Source of the DNA: Bog-756 sp963831535
GTDB taxonomy: Bacteria > Actinomycetota > Acidimicrobiia > Acidimicrobiales > RAAP-2
Direction of reading: 5' to 3'
Assembly (NCBI GenBank): GCA_963831535.1
Contig: CAWHQP010000010.1
Location: forward strand, 1-64,000
Length of the DNA stretch: 64,000 nucleotides
The position numbers were made by a program, and so were the translations under genes. The number at the start of each line of letters is the position of its first letter. Position 1 is the first letter of the stretch. Of this stretch, positions 53,101 through 60,688 are shown one piece after another. Under the pieces are notes generated by a model. It had not been told where the DNA came from, ran no database searches, and saw only the letters and a program-made list of their open reading frames with translations.

Positions 53101-55095
53101 AGGACGGCATCCAACTGAGGTTGACCAGGCTGGAGGAGACGGCGTTGGCCTGGAGCCCGGCCGGCACGCTGGGTGCCGTGGTGTCGACCGTCCAGGTGGC
53201 CGTGGCCGGGGTGGCACCGCCCGAAGCGGTCACCGTCAGGGTGTGGGAACCCTGGGTCAGGCCGGTATAGGTGACCGGACTGGTGCAGGCCGTGGCGGCA
53301 CCGGTGTCGAGCTGGCAGGTGAACGTGGCGCCGGTGCCGGTCGAGTGGAAGCTGACCGCGGCGGTGGTGGCGTTGGTGAGGGCCGGGGGCGGCGTGTCGA
53401 TCACTGTGGTGGGGGTGGTGTTGACCGAGTAGGTGTAGCTCTGCACATCGAAGGACTGGCCGGCGGCGTTGATCGGGGTCACCGTCACCGTCCCACCGTT
53501 GACCGTCACCTTCAAGAAGTTATAGACCTGCGCGGCCGATTGCGGTGTGGGCACCCCACTCCCGCAGGCCGTCCCGGTGTTGCTGGTCGGACTCCAGCCG
53601 AGGGCGTAGATGGAGCCGGTGCTTTCGAACCCGGTACAGGAGCTTCCGGTGCTGACCGGTTCGAGCACGCCGCCGCCGCCGCCAGTCACGTAGTTGGTGA
53701 TCTGGCCGATGCGGAAGGAGCGATGCGCTGGTAGGTGTGGGCGTGACCGTTGAAGACGACCTTGACCCCGTTGGCCGCCAGCAGGGACTCGAGACTGGAG
53801 GACTGGAACGGATTGGACGGGCTGTTCTGGAGATATACGTCGCTGTCCTGGGAACTCTCGTCCGAGCGCAGGGGGTAGTGCCAGACCGCCATCTTGATCT
53901 GGTTCGGGTGGCTGGCCAGGTCGGCGGCCAGCCACTTGTACTGCGGCGAGCAGGTCATCCAGTGGGCGTCGTGATCCACCTGATAACCGGGACAGGCGGC
54001 CTCGCCGGCCGCCGTGCACGCCGCACCGGTTGCCGTACCGACGTTGGAGCCGTCGGCCCAGGCGCCATCGAGGACGTACAGCCGGACGTTGCCGTCCGAG
54101 ACGGCGTACCAGTCGTCGGGATAGCTACCGGCGTTGGTTCCGTCCCCGGGGATGCTCGGATACGAGTCGTAGGCGTAGGTGCCACCCGACGCGGCGGCGG
54201 TATTGGACTCGGGCCACGATCGCAGGCCGATGGTGTTCTGCCCGTGGTTGCCTTCGCCGGCGAAGACCGGCAGTCCCAACGTCTGGGGCCAGTACGAGGG
54301 TCCGAAGATGTCGCTGATCTCGGAACCGCCGTGCTCGAGGTCGCCGTAGTTCGCCTGGGTTCCCCCCGAGTAGCCCACATCCCCCGCCGTGACGACGAAC
54401 TTGGCCCCGGACGAGCCGATCAGCGAGTCGATAGCCGCCTGGTCGGTGTTGAGGTTGTTGGAGAAGGGGGTGGACGACGAGTAGAGCGTCTCCCCGATGT
54501 CCCCGACGACGTCGAAGCTGAGTGGGGTGGACGAGCCGACTGGGTCGAGGGTGGTGAAGTTCTGCGATGGATTGGATCCGAGCAGGTCGACCGATCCGGG
54601 CCCCAGTGGACGGTAGCAGTAGGTGGTGTCAGCGGTGAGCCCGGTCAACACCACCGTGGACTGGTACTCGTCGGTCCCGGACACCACCGTGAACAGTGGT
54701 GCAGTGATGCTCGACGGCGTTCCCGCGGAAGGGTACGAGTTGGGCAGGCTGGACGGAACCGTGGCCACGTGGGCGGTGCAGTTGCCCAGCGGCCCCCAGT
54801 CGAGCGTGCCCGGGGTCGACGAGGTGGAGGCCCAGTTCACATCGGCACCGGTTTGGGTGAGATCGGTCACATAGGGGGCACGGGTAAGTGTGGTGTTGTA
54901 GCCAGTGAACGGAGTGACGGCGATGGGATTCGGCCCGGCCGCGTTGGCTGAGGTGAGCGGCACGACGGCCACCGTGGCCATGACGGCAGCCACGGCCAAA
55001 AGGCCCGGAAGCACACGCCGGCGGCGACGATCCGGGCGCCGGGAACCAAGGGGCGGGGAAGGAAGGGGGTTCGTCGGACCGGATGCCGTGCTCAT
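50172..55095 (-). CDS. Secreted purple-acid-phosphatase-like metallophosphoesterase with Fn3/Ig-like modules (seven frame breaks)
   Basis: Repairing seven frame breaks gives one reading frame of about 1,640 residues from ATG 55095. In order: signal peptide (VLPGLLAVAAVMATVAVVPL), an Fn3-like N-terminal domain (RAPYVTDLTQTGADVNWAST), the metallophosphatase core with GDIGE, TAGDVGYSGG, EGNHG and FNGHAHTYQR, a cysteine-containing C-terminal cap (GGGGGVLEPVSTGSSCTGF), an Ig-like domain, an Fn3 domain (PAGLQANAVSSSLVNLSWMP), a 200-residue module, Ig-like domains (PSWLSLTDNGNGTATLAGTP), and a second copy of the module. Breaks lie near 53718, 53052, 52786, 52569, 52217, 51862 and 51094; the net effect is exactly one extra base. 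Each break is flanked by continuous homology and several are in G runs. It may be sequencing error, or a gene that is really decaying. AGAGAGG lies about 9 bases before the ATG. Confidence 0.75.
50175..50805 (-). repeat. C-terminal module, copy 2
   Basis: The last ~205 residues of the giant protein (ending SFGTAMYWAAGIAVFKP) are similar throughout to copy 1 at 52292-52895. Shared features: GDLLVLSA, HITSVTD, GEMWYA/GELWYA, QEFAGVA/QEFSGVA, GELAVGFIAGH, SPGYT and QSFAGSF. Confidence 0.8.
52292..52895 (-). repeat. C-terminal module, copy 1
   Basis: About 200 residues after the Fn3 domain, ending FATTMYWADGVALFKA. It is the partner of copy 2 at 50175-50805. Two of the seven frame breaks fall inside it. 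Confidence 0.8.
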
Positions 55096-55263
55096 GGTCG
55101 TGCCTCTCTTTGAACTGCGACTGCCCCAGTGCCGACCGCGGACCGGCCGCCATGGCTCCGCGGCCGACGACAGCGGTGCGCACCGATAGCCAATCAGATG
55201 CGGGAGGAGGATGACGGATCCGACCGTGCAGGGTGGGAGACCGGCCACTCGGGGGGGTCGGGC

Positions 55264-56472
55264 TCACCGGGTACTACCGGCGACGGGTCCGTCGATGATG
55301 GACTTGAGCGTGCTGAGACCCTGCTCGCCGTAGCGCTCCAGCGGCACGATATAGGTACCCTCGTCGATCTCGTTCCAGCTGATCACCATCCACCCGTCGG
55401 GATCGGCCGAGGAGTTGCCAGCGTAGAGGTCCTCCATGGTCTGACCCCCGAGTCGGGGCACACAGCCCGACCCTCCGCCGAGGACCTTGTTGTACCCGGG
55501 GGCCAGTGGGGCGAAGAACTGCTTGGCGCTCCCGTTCGGGTTCCGGCTGGAGCGGACCTCGGCCGCCAGTTTGTCGATGTCGGCGAAGGAACCAGCGTTG
55601 GTCAGGGGGTTCTGGCTGGACCAGTAGTACTGGTCCGCATCGAAGTCGGCAGCCTTGGCGCTGTTCCAGGTGGTCCAGTTCTCATCGCCGACCAGATAGA
55701 AGTGGGATCGCCAACGGGCACTGAAGGCGTTGAGGATCGAGATGGGGTATTTCCGGCTGCCCATCATGATGAGAGTGGGTTTGCCCCCGTTGCTGTGGTC
55801 GAAGGCGGGGTCGTTACCGTAGGTCTTGTCCAGATAGGCGAGGTCGTTGTTGATCTGGTCGGTGGTCCGGATCCGGGCCGAGGAGATGTAGGCCACCCAC
55901 AGGGAAAAGGGCGTCCCTTGTTTGTTGATCTGGTGCACGGCTGCCACCAACGTGGCCAACCGCTTGTTGAAGGTCGACGAAGTGGTGGTCTGGTTCGGAA
56001 GGCCGGTCCCCGCCCAGCTGACTGCGAATCCGGCCAGCCCGGTGGCGGCGGCGTAGGCCACGTCGGAGCGGATCTGGTTCGGGTCGTCCTGGGTCCACAG
56101 GGGATTGGCCACATCGGTGAGCTGGTTACCCGGATAGTTGTTGGTGACGGTACACCCGTTCCCGCTCAAGGTGGCCGGGAGCGGCAGTGGATTGGCCGAA
56201 TAGGGGTAGTTGGGCCCCAGCCGGGCATGCCAGTGGGCGGTGTCCCACCACAGGTAGTAGAAGGCGAACATCCGGTGGTTGGGATTGGTGGCGGCAGGCG
56301 TCGCGGTCGACGTCGGGGCCTGGGTCGTCGAGGTGACCACGCTCGTGGTCGGACCGGCCGTGGCCGGCGCCGAGGCCGGACCTCCCGATCCGCACCCGGC
56401 GAGTGCGCAACCGGCCAGGGCGATGGTGGCGAGGAGTAGGGGTGCCGATCGGGATCTAGGCCAGAAGTGCAC
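55264..56472 (-). CDS. GH99-like lipoprotein (putative endo-mannosidase)
   Basis: A 402-residue lipoprotein: signal and lipobox LAGCALAGC (Cys27 lipidated), a Thr/Pro linker, then a (beta/alpha)8-type domain with FAFYYLWWDTAHWHARLG at its start and VISWNEIDEGTYIVPLERYG near its end. These are the conserved ends of the glycosyl hydrolase family 99 / WbsX-like group, which includes endo-alpha-mannosidases. Activity is inferred. The GTG start overlaps the gene before it by 17 bases, so it is translated with it. It is the last gene of a five-gene operon. Confidence 0.8.
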   Translation of the reverse strand: MHFWPRSRSAPLLLATIALAGCALAGCGSGGPASAPATAGPTTSVVTSTTQAPTSTATPAATNPNHRMFAFYYLWWDTAHWHARLGPNYPYSANPLPLPATLSGNGCTVTNNYPGNQLTDVANPLWTQDDPNQIRSDVAYAAATGLAGFAVSWAGTGLPNQTTTSSTFNKRLATLVAAVHQINKQGTPFSLWVAYISSARIRTTDQINNDLAYLDKTYGNDPAFDHSNGGKPTLIMMGSRKYPISILNAFSARWRSHFYLVGDENWTTWNSAKAADFDADQYYWSSQNPLTNAGSFADIDKLAAEVRSSRNPNGSAKQFFAPLAPGYNKVLGGGSGCVPRLGGQTMEDLYAGNSSADPDGWMVISWNEIDEGTYIVPLERYGEQGLSTLKSIIDGPVAGSTR

Positions 56473-57487
56473 GGGAGGTGCCCTCTTTGCGACCGGTGTG
56501 CCGGCGGAGTCGCCGCCCGATCACCCCGGCCGCCACCACTACCGCCAGCACGGAGAACAGCATCAGGGCCAGCTCCCCGGCGTCGGCCTTGGTGATGACC
56601 ACTTCGGTGGCGGTCTGGTCGCGTGACAGTCGCACCGTCTGGGACAGTGCGATCAGGCCTCCGCCCACCTTCACCTTGTACGTACCCCGTGGCAGGTTTT
56701 GGAACGTGTACTCACGCTCCGCTCCGAGGGGAACGGTCACCTTCGAATTGTCGGGATAGGTGAGTTGGACCGTTTTCCCCGCCGGCCGGCCGGCCAGGAG
56801 GTCGTTGGCCTCGATGGTCAGCGAGTGCAGGATCACCGGGACCGGCCACACGAGAAGTTTGTTGGGGGTGAAGTGCAGCTGACCGCTGTTGACCACGTTG
56901 GCCCCGCGGATGATCACGGACTTGAAGGCATAGGTGACCAGGCGACCGTTGTCACCAGTGCTGGCGAGAGCCGGGCGGCTGGCCGCCAGCCAGATGGGCT
57001 TGGCCAGCTCCGCGCCGGTGAGTTGGGTCGTGCTGCCGAGGCTGCTGGTGATGGCGGCCGACGTCACCTCGCTCAGCGGGAGCGTCGTCTTCTTCGGCGT
57101 GAGCATGGTGATGGTGACGGCCCGGTCCTCATCCAACTCGGCCACGAGCTTGCGGGTGAAGGCACCATGGTGGGGGTCGTTGGCCACCCGGTCCAGTGCC
57201 ACACGCAGCGTGGGGGTGAGCGTCTGGTTGGGAACGTCGAGTCGCTCAGCCGCACCATTGAGGTTGGTGTCGACAACCGCGGCCGTCCCGCCCACCCCGG
57301 TGACACCGGGGATCCCGTCCAACGTGAAGGCCACCCCGGCCAGAGCTGGAACCACCTGAACGCTCACCGTTCTGGTGGCCGGGGGCGTGATCGCCTGGGC
57401 ACCGGTCGCCGTGGCCGCGGTCGCACCGCCGGACAGTGCCACCACGGCGGCCGCGGCACCGAGGACTCGGGTCGGGCTCCACCTCAT
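56456..57487 (-). CDS. Exported protein with C-terminal membrane anchor
   Basis: A 343-residue protein I do not recognise. It has a signal peptide (MRWSPTRVLGAAAAVVALSG), an all-beta-looking extracytoplasmic body, LTYPDNSKVTVPLGAEREYT and an Ig-like segment (YTFQNLPRGTYKVKVGGGL), and one transmembrane helix near the C-terminus (LALMLFSVLAVVVAAGVIGR) followed by a basic tail. The topology is a wall-facing domain with a single anchor. Its ATG overlaps the stop of the gene before it by four bases. It may scaffold the operon's enzymes. Confidence 0.75.
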   Translation of the reverse strand: MRWSPTRVLGAAAAVVALSGGATAATATGAQAITPPATRTVSVQVVPALAGVAFTLDGIPGVTGVGGTAAVVDTNLNGAAERLDVPNQTLTPTLRVALDRVANDPHHGAFTRKLVAELDEDRAVTITMLTPKKTTLPLSEVTSAAITSSLGSTTQLTGAELAKPIWLAASRPALASTGDNGRLVTYAFKSVIIRGANVVNSGQLHFTPNKLLVWPVPVILHSLTIEANDLLAGRPAGKTVQLTYPDNSKVTVPLGAEREYTFQNLPRGTYKVKVGGGLIALSQTVRLSRDQTATEVVITKADAGELALMLFSVLAVVVAAGVIGRRLRRHTGRKEGTSRALLA

Positions 57488-59088
57488 CCGGACGGCTCCG
57501 AGCTCGACGACGTGGTGGGCCGCTGCCCCGAGAGGATCTTCGCCGACGGCGAATTGGGTGGCGGCGCGGTGGGTGGTGGGCCGTCATCGGCCAGGAGTGC
57601 CGACGCCGTCGTGGTCCTATTCTTCGATCGCCGGCGAGACCGAGCTGGCGCTTTCGGGGCGGGCGGATCCGGATCGGCAGTACCCCGCGGATCCGACGAC
57701 CCGTCGGGGACGGGGAACCGGTTCAGGCGCCGCTGCCGGAAGGTGGCGAACAAGAGGAGCAGGATCGCCACCAACAGCACGCCCAGGTAGAGGACGTAGA
57801 TGGTGCCGACAGCCGGCCTGACCAGGGTGGCCGTCGAGCCGTTGGCCGGTCCGATGTCCGGTGAGATCGGCTGCTGAGTCACGTCGAGCCCGGTGAGGAC
57901 GCTGCCTCCATCCGCCACCTCTGAGGTGAGGGGAGGAAGCTTGAAGACACTGTCGATCAGGCCGGGGATGGCGGCCGTGTCGAGCTGGGTGCTGTCCACG
58001 TAGCCGGCCCGGGCGTACGGCGAGACCAGGATGGCCGGCACACGTGGGCCAAGTTCCACGCCGTCGACCGTAGGTGGCGCCACATGGTCGTACCAACCAC
58101 CGGAGTCGTCGTAGGTCAGGAGCAGAGCCGTACTGTTCCATTCGTTGCTCTGCATGAGGGCGTTGATGAGCGACCGCACGAAGGCCTCACCCTGGGCCGG
58201 GTCCTGAGGGGACCGCTCGGAGTCGGACACCCCGGTGATGTAGGAGACGTCCGGCAACTGTCCCTTGTCCAGGTCGACGAAGTACTGGCTGGTGCTGGTG
58301 ACCCGGGCCAGGTTCGACGGTGAGTCCACGATCGAAGGCATGCCCAGGACCGGGCTACGGGCAATGGCGGTGGCGGTGGTCTTGGTGGAAGGGTTGTACC
58401 CCTGGATGTAGTACTTCCAGCTGAGGTTGTGCTGGTTGAGCTGGTCGAAGATAGTCCCGGTCGGCACGGAGATCCCCACCCCCAGCACCCGGTTGGAGGT
58501 GACGTCGTCCGAGGTGCCAGACACTGCCACTAGGCGGTTGGGTAGGGAGCCGCCCTGGCTTCCCGCGAAGAAGTGGTCGAAGAGGGTGAACCGGTCGGCC
58601 AGGCTGGAGTAGTAGGGGATGTCGGTGCTGTCGTAGTAGCCCAGTGCCACCTCGCCGATGGAGATGTTGGCCTGGGCCCTGCTGAACCCGTCCATCTTCC
58701 CGCCGTCGACGGCCTTCTGGGTCTGACGCAGGGTGTCGGTCAGCCCGGCCCGGGCCTGATCGGGGGAGAGGTGGTAGGGCGATGCGCTGGTGGTGTTGCC
58801 CGCGATCAGGGGTATCTGGATCTTGCTCGGATCGCCCAGACCGTCGACGCCGGGCCGGGTGCCGAAATAGTTGTCGAAGGAATGTCCGCTCTGGATGACC
58901 ACGATCACGTGCTTGATCGGATCAGCGGCCGTGCCGTTGACCACCAGTGGATTGGTGGAGATGGACGGCGGTGCGGCGCCGGCGGTGGCGGTGGTCGTGA
59001 GCGCCATGGTTGGGACGGCGGTGGTGGCCAACGCAAGGGCCAGCGCAACACGCACCCCGATCCGGCTGGGAAGGGGACGTCTCGTCAC
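57484..59088 (-). CDS. Exported phosphoesterase family protein with altered metal motif
   Basis: A 534-residue protein of the phospholipase C/acid phosphatase (AcpA-like) family. Signal peptide (VRVALALALATTAVPTMALT), catalytic domain (about 58-400) with SFDNYFGT, the GSLPNR segment and LLTYDDSGGWYDHV, and a C-terminal transmembrane helix (TIYVLYLGVLLVAILLLLFA) with a disordered cytoplasmic tail. The family motif ENRSFDxxFG, whose Glu and Asn bind metal in AcpA, here reads Ser67-Gly68-His69-SF. Activity may therefore be lost or altered. GTG start overlaps the previous stop (GTGA). Confidence 0.85.
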   Translation of the reverse strand: MTRRPLPSRIGVRVALALALATTAVPTMALTTTATAGAAPPSISTNPLVVNGTAADPIKHVIVVIQSGHSFDNYFGTRPGVDGLGDPSKIQIPLIAGNTTSASPYHLSPDQARAGLTDTLRQTQKAVDGGKMDGFSRAQANISIGEVALGYYDSTDIPYYSSLADRFTLFDHFFAGSQGGSLPNRLVAVSGTSDDVTSNRVLGVGISVPTGTIFDQLNQHNLSWKYYIQGYNPSTKTTATAIARSPVLGMPSIVDSPSNLARVTSTSQYFVDLDKGQLPDVSYITGVSDSERSPQDPAQGEAFVRSLINALMQSNEWNSTALLLTYDDSGGWYDHVAPPTVDGVELGPRVPAILVSPYARAGYVDSTQLDTAAIPGLIDSVFKLPPLTSEVADGGSVLTGLDVTQQPISPDIGPANGSTATLVRPAVGTIYVLYLGVLLVAILLLLFATFRQRRLNRFPVPDGSSDPRGTADPDPPAPKAPARSRRRSKNRTTTASALLADDGPPPTAPPPNSPSAKILSGQRPTTSSSSEPSG

Positions 59089-60656
59089 GGGTGGACCTCG
59101 TAGAAGATGATGACGGGTTTACCGCTAACCCGTACCGTGTGGATCGGGAACCCGTGGTACCGCTTGATCAGCACGTCCAGGCGATGGGCTGTCGACGGGG
59201 ACCGGTAGGCCGAGTAGGCGTCCCACACCAGGTAGGTGAACTGACCGCTGCGCACGCTCTTGTCGGGGTTGAAGATCGGCGTGTACGCCGGGTTGCGGTG
59301 AAGGGGGTTGGTGCTCACCGACAGGCCCTGGGCGGGACGGTGACCGTAGTACTCGAGGATGTTGGCCAGGCTCGGTCCGATGGTCATGAGCTCGGTGCCC
59401 GGCACCAGATTGGCACCGACCCACTTACCGGCCTCTCGTCCGCCGGGCACCCCACCTTGCCCGGCCAACGCCGAGGCGTTGACCGACGGGAAGATCACTG
59501 ACCACACGCCGGGGAGCAGCGACAGCAGGACCACGACGATCACCACCGGCCGGACGATCGACTTGGTGTACCGGTTCCACCGTGCCGGGAGATGCCAGGT
59601 GGTCAGGGCCCGGGCGGCGAGAAGGGCGACGGGAGGGGCGATGGGCAGCAGATACTGGTACCCCTTCAGCGGATAGATCTCCAAGATGATGAACGGCACG
59701 ATGATCCAGAGCACCAGCAGCAGTTCCCGCCACGACCGGTTGATGCGGAAGATCAGGGCGGAGAGGGCGGCGGCAACCACCAGCCAGCCGATGGCCGACG
59801 GAATGACCGTCAGGTAGAACGTTCCGGCGTGGTTGGAGGTCCGGGTCAGCTGCCATGCCAGGTAGCTCTGTCCCGTCGAGCTGCGGCCGGCCAGCTTGAT
59901 GGCCAGGGGGAAGACCAGGCTCACGGCGGCGAGCACCCCGAGGCTCAGGGTGACGGCCCGGCCCGGGCGCCGCACTTCGGTACTGATGAGGAGGAAGATG
60001 ACCACGCTTCCGGCCAGGACGATGCTCGTCTCTTTGGTCAGCACGCCGAGACCGAGCGTCGCCGCCGAGGCGGCCAGCCACTCGAACCGGTCGGTGCGGA
60101 CGAAGCGGGCCAACATCCAAAACGACAGGGTGATCCACAAGACGGCTGGGCCGTCCAACAGGAGCTGCCGGGTCACCACCAGGTGGTAGGGCATCAGCGC
60201 CAGGATCAGCGCACCGAGAATCCCGGTCTTCGGTCCGTAGAGCTCCTTGCCCACCAGATAAAGGGCGAAGAGGGTGGCCACGCCGAAGAGTGCGACGACC
60301 ACCCGACCGCGCAGATCCGGCGTCCCCGATCGGAACAGGGGGGACAGCAGGGTGGGCATCAACAGCGGGTGGGCCCGGAAGACCGGGAACTGATTGACGA
60401 ACAGCGGGTTCCCGGCGATGGACGCCGACTGGCCGGCGTAGACCGCCTCGTCGCTGTTGAATCCGAACGCGTTGAGATTGATCAACCGCACCGCCAGCCC
60501 GAGAGCCAGGGTGAGTCCTAACCACACCTGAGTGGGCAGCGGCCACCAGCCGTGACGCAGGGTGGGCTTCTCGGGGACGTCGGGGCGCGGCTTACCCACC
60601 GAGGGTGGTTGGCCGCGCGCCAGTGTCCCGGCGGGATCGTCGCTGAGCAGAGTCAC
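59085..60656 (-). CDS. GT39/ArnT-like membrane glycosyltransferase
   Basis: A 523-residue protein with about ten to twelve transmembrane helices, of the dolichyl/polyprenyl-phosphate-mannose-protein mannosyltransferase superfamily (GT39, also ArnT-like). The acidic motif AFGFNSDEAVYAG (Asp69, Glu70) after the first helix is the catalytic feature, and a soluble C-terminal part of about 120 residues faces outside. It would transfer a lipid-linked sugar onto a surface acceptor. It starts with a GTG 32 bases after the fusion gene and overlaps the next gene, so it is in the same operon. The donor would be the polyprenyl-P-sugar made by the GT2 domain next to it. Confidence 0.88.
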   Translation of the reverse strand: MTLLSDDPAGTLARGQPPSVGKPRPDVPEKPTLRHGWWPLPTQVWLGLTLALGLAVRLINLNAFGFNSDEAVYAGQSASIAGNPLFVNQFPVFRAHPLLMPTLLSPLFRSGTPDLRGRVVVALFGVATLFALYLVGKELYGPKTGILGALILALMPYHLVVTRQLLLDGPAVLWITLSFWMLARFVRTDRFEWLAASAATLGLGVLTKETSIVLAGSVVIFLLISTEVRRPGRAVTLSLGVLAAVSLVFPLAIKLAGRSSTGQSYLAWQLTRTSNHAGTFYLTVIPSAIGWLVVAAALSALIFRINRSWRELLLVLWIIVPFIILEIYPLKGYQYLLPIAPPVALLAARALTTWHLPARWNRYTKSIVRPVVIVVVLLSLLPGVWSVIFPSVNASALAGQGGVPGGREAGKWVGANLVPGTELMTIGPSLANILEYYGHRPAQGLSVSTNPLHRNPAYTPIFNPDKSVRSGQFTYLVWDAYSAYRSPSTAHRLDVLIKRYHGFPIHTVRVSGKPVIIFYEVHP

Positions 60657-60688
60657 TGAGGCCCTTGCGGGAGGATGAACAGCTCGTG

